Position numbers and translations under genes: made by a program | From: Thermococci archaeon | GTDB lineage: Archaea > Methanobacteriota_B > Thermococci > Thermococcales > Thermococcaceae | Direction: 5' to 3' | Length of the DNA stretch: 6,418 nucleotides | NCBI GenBank assembly: GCA_003660485.1 | Contig: QMUI01000053.1 | Location: forward strand, 1 to 6,418 | Part shown: positions 1 to 5,744 of the stretch, piece after piece | Position numbering within the stretch: the first letter of the stretch is position 1 | Layout of the letters: each line of letters opens with the position of its first letter | Notes under the pieces: model-generated | Database searches by the model: none | The model's input: only the letters and a program-made list of their open reading frames with translations | What the model was told of the DNA's origin: nothing

Positions 1-463
1 CATAGAGGCTTCCCCAGTATGGTATCGAGATTGGTACTTTGTCCTCTATTATAAGGGGGTTTATGCCTAAGCTCCTTACCCCCTTGGGTAGCCTTTGCGC
101 TGGCTCTATTGAAACTACCTCTTGATCATAAACTTCTATTCCCTCAACCCTGATTGTAACTCCCCTACTTATCCTACCTCTTAAGGGAAACACTTGGAGG
201 AAGATTCTATCTTCCTCTATATCCCAGCTTGCCGTAATTCCCGTATTGCCTTTAATGTAAAACATTGTGAAGTACCTCTCGTCTTCTTCCTCGGAGGAAA
301 AAGAAAAGCCAAGCTTGCCAAGCGCTCTTCTTATGAAGTTTGGTTTGGGGAACTTGTCGTAGTGTAAGATATACTCACCAATCCACCCTGCAAGGGCCAT
401 AGAGTAACCTACATAAACCTGCCTCTGAACTCTCAAGTATGCTATCCCAGGGATGAGCTTCAT
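1..463 (-). CDS. Unrecognised protein, N-terminal part (gene runs off left edge)
   Basis: I do not recognise this protein. An open frame of about 154 codons starts at ATG 463 and reaches the window edge without a stop, so the C terminus is missing. The N terminus (MKLIPGIAYLRVQRQVYVGY) is followed by a Trp/aromatic-containing mildly hydrophobic segment (about residues 20-34), a basic stretch with FIRRALGKLGF (about 43-53), an acidic SSEEEDE patch, then alternating hydrophobic/charged residues that suggest beta strands (about 63-125). No signal peptide or clear membrane helix is visible. It lies 12 bp after the antiporter stop, so it is probably cotranscribed with it. The ribosome site GGTGAG (475-480) overlaps that stop. 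A GTG sits directly before the ATG (464-466) and is an equally possible start. Codon use matches the neighbours. Coding status is well supported by length and context; function is unknown. Confidence 0.75.
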   Translation of the reverse strand, partial: MKLIPGIAYLRVQRQVYVGYSMALAGWIGEYILHYDKFPKPNFIRRALGKLGFSFSSEEEDERYFTMFYIKGNTGITASWDIEEDRIFLQVFPLRGRISRGVTIRVEGIEVYDQEVVSIEPAQRLPKGVRSLGINPLIIEDKVPISIPYWGSLY

Positions 464-475
464 CACTTGGAGTTC

Positions 476-1408
476 TCACCCAGGTATATACACTTTTCCC
501 TGAATCAAGAGGTAAAGGAAGTAGGCGTATATCCCTAATAGTACTGTAGCGGTTTTCCTTCCGACTTTGTGATTTCTAAATAAGGAAACCGTTAGGACGA
601 GCATTACAATTAACGTTATTGGCATTACAACCCTTGTTATTGATTTATCGACAATTATAGGCCTTATAACTGAGGCTATTCCAATAACCATGAGTATATC
701 AAGGATGTTTGCACCGATTATGTTGCCGACGCTCACGTTGGGTATCTTTTTAAGGGTCGCCGTAAGTGAGTTCGCCAACTCAGGAAGTGATGTTCCTATG
801 GAAACCAAAGTCACACCTATTACGACTTCGGGAATTCCCATAGCCCTTGCAATTTTCACCGCACTATCCACAACTAATTCGGCTCCAACTATTACCATTC
901 CTCCTGAGAGGAATAGGATAAGTATCTCTTTAGCTACGCTACCATTGCCCCCTTCTATCTCCTCTAGGGTAATATGCTTCTTGTACAGGTATCCCAGGAA
1001 GAGTAAGTACAGAATTATTAGGGTCATGCCATCAATCCTAGATATTACTCCATCCGCCATTAGGAGCCAGGCGTAGAGTGAAACGCCTAGCATTATAAGG
1101 GAGTTTTCACTGGCAATTTTATCCACTTTAAGAGGCGTTATCATTGCAGAAACCGCAAGAATTAGAGCTATGTTTGCTAGGGCACTTCCTACGGCGTTTC
1201 CCAGGGCTATTCCGCTGTTGCCCTTATATGAGGAGATGGCTGAAACCGTAACTTCTGGTAAAGTGGTCGCTATGCTAGCCAAGACTAAAGCTATTAAAAA
1301 CTCGCTAATCCCAAACGCCCTAGCTATTCTTGTTGCGGCTTCAACAAATATATCACTCCCCTTTATGAGAAGGATAAGCCCGACTACAAATATCACTATC
1401 TCAATCAT
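476..1408 (-). CDS. CaCA-family sodium/calcium antiporter (YrbG/NCX-like)
   Basis: This is an integral membrane cation antiporter expected to exchange Ca2+ for Na+ (or H+/K+) across the cytoplasmic membrane. The 310-residue protein is almost wholly hydrophobic, about ten membrane helices, with the two inverted alpha repeats that define the family: TTLPE at 48-52 followed by a GNAVGSALAN segment (70-79), and GTSLPE at 205-210 followed by GNIIGANILD (228-237). By comparison with the archaeal NCX_Mj structure, Glu52, Glu210, Asn79 and Asp237 correspond to ion ligands and are all present; Ala233 stands where NCX_Mj has a ligand serine, so site details may differ. A hydrophilic loop (about 143-160) separates the halves. 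I chose ATG 1408 over the in-frame ATG 1432 because GGAGGT lies 3 bases before it and the longer form would translate that ribosome site as Gly-Gly-Lys. Length is normal for the family. The transported ion cannot be settled from sequence. Confidence 0.93.
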   Translation of the reverse strand: MIEIVIFVVGLILLIKGSDIFVEAATRIARAFGISEFLIALVLASIATTLPEVTVSAISSYKGNSGIALGNAVGSALANIALILAVSAMITPLKVDKIASENSLIMLGVSLYAWLLMADGVISRIDGMTLIILYLLFLGYLYKKHITLEEIEGGNGSVAKEILILFLSGGMVIVGAELVVDSAVKIARAMGIPEVVIGVTLVSIGTSLPELANSLTATLKKIPNVSVGNIIGANILDILMVIGIASVIRPIIVDKSITRVVMPITLIVMLVLTVSLFRNHKVGRKTATVLLGIYAYFLYLLIQGKVYIPG

Positions 1409-1411
1409 TTT

Positions 1412-1417
1412 ACCTCC
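1412..1417 (-). promoter_or_regulatory. Ribosome binding site fixing the antiporter start at 1408
   Basis: Read on the minus strand this is GGAGGT followed by AAA and ATG. It complements the archaeal 16S 3' end and selects ATG 1408, not ATG 1432. Confidence 0.75.
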
Positions 1418-1439
1418 CACTTTCGGTTTCATGGGTGGA

Positions 1440-1449
1440 ATTTTAAAAG
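1440..1449 (-). promoter_or_regulatory. Candidate TATA box for the antiporter operon
   Basis: The minus strand reads ACTTTTAAAA, a fair archaeal TATA box. With the usual 25-base spacing transcription would begin near 1419, which is downstream of ATG 1432 and just before the GGAGGT at 1412-1417. This independently supports the shorter protein. The element just upstream (GCCA) is not a good BRE, so the call is tentative. Confidence 0.4.
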
Positions 1450-1482
1450 TTGGCGTGGCCTAGGGCTCAAAATTAATTGCAC

Positions 1483-1496
1483 TAAGCTCTAGCTTA
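1483..1496. repeat. Short inverted repeat in the gap before the antiporter gene
   Basis: TAAGCT-CT-AGCTTA forms a 6-bp perfect inverted repeat with a 2-bp spacer. It sits in the 131-bp gap 1409-1539, about 35 bp upstream of the candidate TATA box and 44 bp past the stop of the coiled-coil gene. The 2-base loop is too tight for a good RNA hairpin and no T-run follows, so a protein-binding site is likelier than a terminator. It may also be chance. I see no other structure and no small gene in this gap. Confidence 0.35.
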
Positions 1497-1539
1497 CCTG
1501 GAGAATGTTGATTACTACGGGGAACTTCTCTAAATACAT

Positions 1540-2613
1540 TCAAATCCCTAAGTCTTTCAGTATCTTTTCTATGTCCTTTAACTTGTCTTCTTCTTTCTCT
1601 TCCTCAATTTCAATGTTTCCTAGGGTTGTTATGAGCTCCTGCACTTGCTTTTCAAGCCTTTTAAGTTCTTCGAATTGTTGCCTTAATTTCTCATAGAACT
1701 CTTTCTCTATTGGCGTAACTGGAATTGGACTCTCTATTTTTTCCGCTATTCTATCTAATTGACCTGTAAGCTCATATATTGCCTTGTGCACCCTTATAAA
1801 GCTTTTCTCTGGGCTTAATTCCTTTCCATCTTCGTTCATTGGTAGTTTTAACCTCTTTATTCCAACTATGACGGATGTTATAGTGGAGTATACTTCATCC
1901 TCCGGAACCGAAATTACTGCAAGCTTCCTTAGCTCCTTAAGCAGTTCTATTAGGGTCTCTTTCAGCTTTTCGAACTCTTCAACACCCTTCCCAGTTAGTA
2001 CATATACTTTAGCTAGGTCCCTTAGGGATAAAAGAGCTCTCTTTGCCTGTAGTAGACCTTCTTGGATTCTTTCGGGTGGAAGGTCTATAGTTAGGGTGAG
2101 GAGATCAAGGAACTCTTTGAGTTCCTGCTCTTTTCTTTCTTCAAGCGTCTGCTCAAACTTCTCGATTTCCTCCTGTAGCTCTTTGAGAACCTCTTCTTTG
2201 AGGGAGTCTTTAACTTGTTCCCTCAATATTTCTGGATCTAACTCTCTCAACTTTTCCATGATCTCATCAAACTTAGAAGGGAGGGGCTCTAAGGCAAGGA
2301 CTTTTGATCTCAATTCCCTATATTCTTTCTCAAGAGAGGAAATCCTCTCTTGTACACCTTTGAGCTTCCATGATATTAATTCATCGACGGATTTCTCTTC
2401 TTTCTTACTTTCTTCAATTATCCTATCCTTGAACTTTTTTAATTCATCTTGAACCCAGGATTTTATCTTGCTAATTTCGTTTTCTTGCTCATTTATTAAG
2501 TCTTTGACCTCAAAGTACTTAGAAGTGACCTTGTTTGTAATGCTGTTAACGTAATAAATAAGGAATCCGGAGATGCCAATGAAAAGTACAACTAAGGCAA
2601 TGTACCCTAGCAT
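1540..2613 (-). CDS. Membrane-anchored coiled-coil protein of unknown function
   Basis: I cannot name this 357-residue protein. Residues 1-23 form one membrane helix (MLGYIALVVLFIGISGFLIY and on) with no charge before it and Lys residues soon after, which predicts a signal anchor with the bulk of the protein in the cytoplasm. Residues about 24-185 are heptad-like and very rich in Glu/Lys/Leu, a long coiled coil. A less charged part follows (about 186-300), with TIDLPPERIQEGL, and LAVISVPEDEVYSTITSVIV, possibly a small helical domain, and a second coiled coil (about 300-357) with an acidic EEEKEED patch. There is no HAMP, PAS or MCP signalling tip. ATG 2613 is preceded by GGAGGAC (2618-2624), so the start is secure. 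It lies 47 bp behind cheW on the same strand and could be cotranscribed. That neighbourhood suggests, but does not show, a scaffold or motility-related role. Confidence 0.85.
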   Translation of the reverse strand: MLGYIALVVLFIGISGFLIYYVNSITNKVTSKYFEVKDLINEQENEISKIKSWVQDELKKFKDRIIEESKKEEKSVDELISWKLKGVQERISSLEKEYRELRSKVLALEPLPSKFDEIMEKLRELDPEILREQVKDSLKEEVLKELQEEIEKFEQTLEERKEQELKEFLDLLTLTIDLPPERIQEGLLQAKRALLSLRDLAKVYVLTGKGVEEFEKLKETLIELLKELRKLAVISVPEDEVYSTITSVIVGIKRLKLPMNEDGKELSPEKSFIRVHKAIYELTGQLDRIAEKIESPIPVTPIEKEFYEKLRQQFEELKRLEKQVQELITTLGNIEIEEEKEEDKLKDIEKILKDLGI

Positions 2614-2644
2614 TTTAGTCCTCCAAGCTCTATAGTTGGTACAC

Positions 2645-2655
2645 TTAAATTAAAA
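2645..2655 (-). promoter_or_regulatory. Possible TATA-like element between cheW and the coiled-coil gene
   Basis: The 47-bp gap 2614-2660 contains the minus-strand stretch TTTTAATTTAA. Transcription would start near 2625, directly at the GGAGGAC ribosome site, giving a very short leader. It could equally be plain AT-rich spacer inside an MCP-cheW-coiled-coil operon. No clear terminator T-run follows the cheW stop, so cotranscription remains possible. Confidence 0.25.
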
Positions 2656-2660
2656 TTTTG

Positions 2661-3098
2661 CTAAATGCTCTCCCCAAGTAACTTGTCTAAGTCAAGCATT
2701 ATGAGTAGTCTTTCGCCATTGTTTATCTTTGCAATTCCCTTAATGAACCTCATATCGACCTTAGATGCTAGTGTTTTTGGTGGTTGCTCTATCTGATCCT
2801 CAGTTAGCGTTAGTACATCAGAAACCGCATCAACGATTACTCCTACAATTTCCCCATTAACTTCAGCGATTATTATCTTCTTGTTACTTAGATCTCCTTC
2901 GTCATAGTATCCTAGGAGCTTCTTGAGGTTTATCACAGTAGTTATTTGTCCTCTTAGGTTAATTACTCCCTCAACGAAGTCTGGAGCGTTTGGAACTCTA
3001 GTTATGGGCATCATTTCTTTTATTTCCCTAACCTTAGAAATTTCCAAGCAGAACTCTTCGTTACCTAATCTAAATGCAACAACTTGAACCTCGGTCAC
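2661..3098 (-). CDS. cheW: Chemotaxis coupling protein CheW
   Basis: CheW is a cytoplasmic SH3-like scaffold that links chemoreceptors to the kinase CheA. The 145-residue protein is a single CheW domain of normal length. It shows the family pattern: [20 protein letters not shown] near the N terminus, the [20 protein letters not shown] segment (about 32-51) with the conserved NLRG and following VINL, a [13 protein letters not shown] strand-turn (about 86-98), and [21 protein letters not shown] at the end. The start is GTG at 3098, placed by similarity of the N terminus and by a GGTGG element just upstream (3102-3109). GTG overlaps the MCP stop (GTGA), so translation is probably coupled to that of the receptor, which fits production of a receptor and its coupler together. 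There is nothing odd in the sequence. Identity is certain from the family pattern; partner specificity for the adjacent MCP is inferred. Confidence 0.96.
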   Translation of the reverse strand: MTEVQVVAFRLGNEEFCLEISKVREIKEMMPITRVPNAPDFVEGVINLRGQITTVINLKKLLGYYDEGDLSNKKIIIAEVNGEIVGVIVDAVSDVLTLTEDQIEQPPKTLASKVDMRFIKGIAKINNGERLLIMLDLDKLLGESI

Positions 3099-4246
3099 TT
3101 TCCACCACCCCTCAATATCTCTATCTCCTCAATAGCCTTATCAAGCTCCCCCTTTAGCTTTTCTGCTTTATCCCTTATTGCATCTAAGGATTGTAGGGAG
3201 GATTTTATTGTCTCCACGAGCTGAGTTGCGAAGTTCAGGTTATCGGAAACGTCCTTTGATATCGAATCTATCTTCTCAACGAGCATTTGTACTGAATTTG
3301 CCTGTTCATCTATTCCCTCAGATAACTCCTTTACCATGTTTGCAGTTTCGTTGGCCCTTCTTGCTATGTCATCAAAGGCCGCTATTAGCTCTTGGATTGC
3401 GTCTTTAACTTCCTGGGTTACCCTTGCGTTTTCCTGTATTGACTCTATAACCCTCTTTATATTTTCCTGCATTTCCCTTATGAGATCCCTTATCTGCTCT
3501 GCTGATCTCTTTGATCTATCAGCCAGTTCCCTTATATTCTCAGCAACTACTGCGAATCCTTTTCCGGCCTCTCCAGCTCTTGCAGCTTCTATTGCCGCGT
3601 TCAATGCTAAAAGGTTTGTTTGTCCTGCTATTGACGTTATTACATAAACTATCTCGTCTATCTTCTTTGAATAATCGGCAAGGATGTTAATTGCCTGTCC
3701 CATCTCCTCGCTTACCTCACTTATCCTTGCAACCTTTAAGGCTGCATTATCCGATATTTCCTTACCTTTTTCAGCCATTGATGCTGATTCTAGCGCGAAC
3801 TCTGAAAGTTGCTGAGCCTGAACGTTCATTTCTTCTATTCCGGCAGAAAGCGTTTGGATGTAATCATTTACCTCTGCAATTTTCGTGCTCTCATTCTCTA
3901 GCCTTGAGACTAGCTCGTTGGTGGTTTCTAGGTCTCCCACTTGGATTGATTCAAAATCTTTCTCGAGATCTCCTGCAGTTCTTTTTGCCTCTCTTACATG
4001 CCTTTCAATTCTTTCTATTGCCTCTGCAGTTTTTCTTGGAACGTATACTGGTCTTCTAACCTTCCGTTTGATCTCTTCAAGGACTTTAATGTCTTCGTCT
4101 AATAATCCTAAGGGAGGTTTTGGGTCTTTTCCCTCAAGGACTTGTTTCAGGTATTCTATAATTTCCCTAGCTAAGTATCCTTCCCTATTCTTTTTTCCTG
4201 GGTTGACTAGGAAGATTCCGGTAAGTGGTATAAAAAACAATCCCAA
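3095..4246 (-). CDS. Methyl-accepting chemotaxis protein lacking a recognisable sensor domain
   Basis: This chemoreceptor would relay a signal to CheA through CheW. Residues about 120-375 form the long antiparallel coiled-coil signalling domain, with the near-invariant hairpin tip at about 199-245 ([20 protein letters not shown], then [17 protein letters not shown]). Glu/Gln pairs on the flanking helices, for example IEEM at 137-140, are candidate CheR/CheB sites. The N terminus is unusual: a hydrophobic stretch of about 13 residues ([12 protein letters not shown]), then a basic NPGKK and a charged helical region (20-120) with no PAS, HAMP or periplasmic sensor domain I can recognise. It may be a short membrane anchor or a buried helix. 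The start is TTG 4246, 5 bases after AGGAGGCGA (4252-4260); a second TTG at 4240 is a weaker option. No ATG or GTG start is available upstream in this frame. The stop overlaps the cheW start by 4 bp. The stimulus is unknown. Confidence 0.93.
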   Translation of the reverse strand: MGLFFIPLTGIFLVNPGKKNREGYLAREIIEYLKQVLEGKDPKPPLGLLDEDIKVLEEIKRKVRRPVYVPRKTAEAIERIERHVREAKRTAGDLEKDFESIQVGDLETTNELVSRLENESTKIAEVNDYIQTLSAGIEEMNVQAQQLSEFALESASMAEKGKEISDNAALKVARISEVSEEMGQAINILADYSKKIDEIVYVITSIAGQTNLLALNAAIEAARAGEAGKGFAVVAENIRELADRSKRSAEQIRDLIREMQENIKRVIESIQENARVTQEVKDAIQELIAAFDDIARRANETANMVKELSEGIDEQANSVQMLVEKIDSISKDVSDNLNFATQLVETIKSSLQSLDAIRDKAEKLKGELDKAIEEIEILRGGGK

Positions 4247-4251
4247 CCCTC

Positions 4252-4260
4252 TCGCCTCCT
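4252..4260 (-). promoter_or_regulatory. Ribosome binding site supporting the TTG start of the MCP
   Basis: The minus strand reads AGGAGGCGA, a near-consensus ribosome site 5 bases before TTG 4246. It is the main reason for accepting a non-ATG start. It is preceded in the same frame by a TAA at 4271-4273, so translation cannot come through from further upstream. Confidence 0.65.
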
Positions 4261-4284
4261 TGGAAAGTTTTTAATTGATAACTA

Positions 4285-4294
4285 CCAATATTGG
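4285..4294. repeat. Perfect 10-bp palindrome CCAATATTGG in the MCP leader
   Basis: CCAATATTGG is its own reverse complement. It lies about 30 bases inside the predicted MCP leader and about 40 bases upstream of the TTG start. It shares the inverted CCAA/TTGG halves with the palindrome at 4326-4335 (TTGGCCAA), so the two could be related binding sites. No regulator is known to me for this pattern, and chance cannot be excluded at this length. Confidence 0.35.
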
Positions 4295-4325
4295 AGCAAG
4301 CGTAATTCCAGCAACTACGACTATA

Positions 4326-4335
4326 TTTGGCCAAA
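4326..4335. promoter_or_regulatory. Perfect palindrome TTTGGCCAAA between TATA box and start site (candidate operator)
   Basis: TTTGGCCAAA is a perfect 10-bp palindrome lying directly downstream of the MCP TATA box (4341-4348) and upstream of the predicted start site near 4320. Archaeal repressors commonly bind in just this interval to block RNA polymerase recruitment. The operator role is inferred from position and symmetry only. Confidence 0.4.
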
Positions 4336-4340
4336 ATCTG

Positions 4341-4354
4341 ATAAAAAGTTTTCG
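4341..4354 (-). promoter_or_regulatory. BRE/TATA promoter for the MCP-cheW operon
   Basis: On the minus strand CGAAAA is followed immediately by CTTTTTAT, an excellent match to the Thermococcales BRE plus TATA arrangement. Transcription would start near 4320, giving a leader of about 75 bases before TTG 4246. The position matches the expected unit MCP-cheW, perhaps extended to the coiled-coil gene. Confidence 0.65.
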
Positions 4355-4440
4355 TTATGCTACATTCCTAGATCTGTATAGTTCTCTTCCTCCATTTAGC
4401 AGTTAGAAAGACCTACAAGGGTACCTACACAACTACATGC

Positions 4441-4456
4441 ATAAAAATATTTTTAT
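4441..4456. promoter_or_regulatory. 16-bp AT palindrome, candidate promoter for cheR-cheY-cheB
   Basis: ATAAAAATATTTTTAT is a perfect 16-bp palindrome and carries a TATA-like box in either direction. Read on the plus strand it would start transcription near 4473, about 65 bases before the cheR ATG. A weaker alternative is TATAA at 4476-4480, starting near 4503. The upstream bases are not a strong BRE, so the exact promoter is uncertain. The rest of the 293-bp divergent region 4247-4539 holds the MCP promoter, the two short palindromes and no convincing small gene. Confidence 0.45.
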
Positions 4457-4539
4457 TAAAGATCAACGAGTATTGTATAAGGAACGAGAACCTCTTTAAG
4501 CTCTTGGATATCCCTCAACAACTCGGAGAGGGGCTGGTG

Positions 4540-5379
4540 ATGCAATCTCAGAAAGGATATGAGCTAATTAAAGCTGAAATTTTCAAGCGGTTAGGAGTTA
4601 GTATGGAGGCTTATAAAGATTCCTACCTCCAAAGGAGGATTAGGGCTAGGATGAGGAAGCTTGGAATTACTGACTACATGGAATACTACAAATTGTTAAA
4701 AACTAACAAGGATGAATTCGAGGAACTCTTGTTCACTATAGCGATAAACGTTACCGAATTTTTCAGAGATCCAATCGTTTGGAAAACTTTCCAAAATAAG
4801 ATACTTCCAGAGCTAATAGATTTCAAGAAAAAGTATGGATCGAGATCAATAAAGATATGGAGTGCCGCTTGCTCAACCGGTCAAGAGCCCTACTCTATTG
4901 CCATGACGTTGTATGAGGTTCTGGGTCAGAACCTTGGCGGGTTTAGAGTTTCAATACTTGCAACCGATATAGATAAGGAAGCACTTCAGGCCGCTATGCG
5001 AGGAGAGTATCCTGTGGATGCCGTTGAGAAGCAGGTTCCCAAGCATATGATCCTCAAGTACTTCGATAGAATAAGTGAGGAGAGGTATAGGATAAAACCG
5101 TTTGTTAAGAGGCTCGTGACTTTCAGGTTGCTTAACTTACTTTCATCCCCTTATCCAAAGGGCTTTGACGTGATATTCATTCGGAATGTGTTAATTTATA
5201 TGAACAGAGAGGCTCAGGAGGAGATATTCAAGAAGTTATATGATTCCCTCGAGGATCACGGTTACCTTATCCTTGGCAAAACCGAGACTATCTTGGGAGA
5301 TGCTACAAAGCTGTTTAAGCTTTACGATCTCGTCGCTAGGGTGTATAAGAAGAATTTGGAGGTGAAAGGGCATGGCTAG
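4540..5379 (+). CDS. cheR: Chemoreceptor glutamate methyltransferase CheR
   Basis: CheR transfers methyl groups from S-adenosylmethionine to glutamates of MCPs in the cytoplasm, one half of the adaptation cycle opposed by CheB. The 279-residue protein has the usual all-helical N-terminal domain with basic residues (QRRIRARMRKLG, 31-42), the NVTEFFRDP motif at 70-78 that helps form the active site, the SAM-binding segment IWSAACSTGQEPYSIAM (106-122), the acidic ATDID (141-145) that contacts the cofactor, and FIRNVLIYM (213-221). Length is typical. I chose ATG 4540 because GAGAGGGG (4526-4533) lies 6 bases before it; a GTG at 4537 is adjacent, and an upstream TTG at 4504 has no ribosome site. 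The end overlaps cheY by 8 bp, indicating one operon with coupled translation. The beta-loop that binds receptor pentapeptides in some bacteria is not evident and the MCP here lacks such a C-terminal tail. Confidence 0.96.
   Translation: MQSQKGYELIKAEIFKRLGVSMEAYKDSYLQRRIRARMRKLGITDYMEYYKLLKTNKDEFEELLFTIAINVTEFFRDPIVWKTFQNKILPELIDFKKKYGSRSIKIWSAACSTGQEPYSIAMTLYEVLGQNLGGFRVSILATDIDKEALQAAMRGEYPVDAVEKQVPKHMILKYFDRISEERYRIKPFVKRLVTFRLLNLLSSPYPKGFDVIFIRNVLIYMNREAQEEIFKKLYDSLEDHGYLILGKTETILGDATKLFKLYDLVARVYKKNLEVKGHG
5358..5365 (+). promoter_or_regulatory. Consensus ribosome binding site of cheY inside the cheR end
   Basis: GGAGGTGA is a perfect match to the archaeal anti-SD complement and lies 6 bases before cheY ATG 5372, within the last codons of cheR. 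It suggests strong cheY translation from the shared mRNA, consistent with CheY being needed in larger amounts than CheR. Confidence 0.75.
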
Positions 5380-5734
5380 GATATTAATAGTTGACGATGC
5401 AGCCTTTATGAGAATGCTCCTAAAGAAAATACTGACCCAGGCAGGACACGAGATTGTTGGAGAAGCAAGCAATGGAAAGGAGGCAGTTGAAAAGTACAAG
5501 CAGTTAAAGCCTGATCTAGTAACTATGGACATAGTTATGCCTGAAATGGACGGAATAACTGCAGTAAAGGAGATCATGAAGATCGATCCAAACGCAAAGA
5601 TCATCATGATCACCGCAGTTGGACAGGAAGCTAAGGTCATGGAAGCTCTGAAGAGCGGGGCTAAGGGATATATCGTCAAGCCATTCCAGGCTCAGAAGGT
5701 TATAGAGGAGGTTAACAGGGTATTATCATCGTAA
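5372..5734 (+). CDS. cheY: Chemotaxis response regulator CheY
   Basis: CheY is a stand-alone receiver domain that is phosphorylated by CheA and carries the signal to the motility motor; in archaea it reaches the archaellum through the adaptor CheF or a related protein rather than binding a flagellar switch directly. All 120 residues form one receiver domain: acidic pair Asp8-Asp9, phospho-acceptor Asp53 in [11 protein letters not shown], switch Thr81 in IMITAVGQE, aromatic Tyr100 and invariant Lys103-Pro104 in GYIVKPF. No output domain is attached. The sequence, especially the [11 protein letters not shown] end, closely resembles Thermotoga-type CheY, consistent with the view that archaeal che genes came from bacteria. 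It overlaps cheR by 8 bp and precedes cheB by 10 bp. Identity as CheY rather than another single-domain regulator rests on the operon context as well as the domain. Confidence 0.96.
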   Translation: MARILIVDDAAFMRMLLKKILTQAGHEIVGEASNGKEAVEKYKQLKPDLVTMDIVMPEMDGITAVKEIMKIDPNAKIIMITAVGQEAKVMEALKSGAKGYIVKPFQAQKVIEEVNRVLSS

Positions 5735-5744
5735 CGGTGGTAGC

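Noticed and set aside
1409..1432. Eight-residue N-terminal extension of the antiporter from ATG 1432
   Set aside because: It would translate the GGAGGT ribosome site, and the candidate TATA box places the transcript start downstream of ATG 1432.
1784..2452. Plus-strand 222-codon open frame opposite the coiled-coil gene, very rich in Ser and Leu
   Set aside because: It is the antisense reading of Glu/Lys/Leu-rich codons, which produces Ser/Phe/Leu strings without stops. It has no ribosome site worth noting and the minus-strand gene has a good one and a sensible protein.
3178..4274. Several plus-strand open frames opposite the MCP gene
   Set aside because: The minus-strand MCP is unmistakable. 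The plus-strand peptides are low-complexity Ser/Leu/Phe shadows of its coiled coil.
4247..4503. A small gene or structured RNA in the divergent intergenic region
   Set aside because: The only ATG-started frames are very short (for example 11 codons on the minus strand around 4368-4403) and no long hairpin, tRNA or C/D-box pattern was seen.
4504..4539. Twelve-residue N-terminal extension of CheR from TTG 4504
   Set aside because: There is no ribosome site before TTG 4504, while ATG 4540 has GGAGAGGGG at good spacing and gives the normal CheR N terminus.
5236..5679. Minus-strand 147-codon open frame opposite cheR/cheY
   Set aside because: Both plus-strand genes have full sets of family motifs and strong ribosome sites. 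The antisense frame resembles no protein I know.
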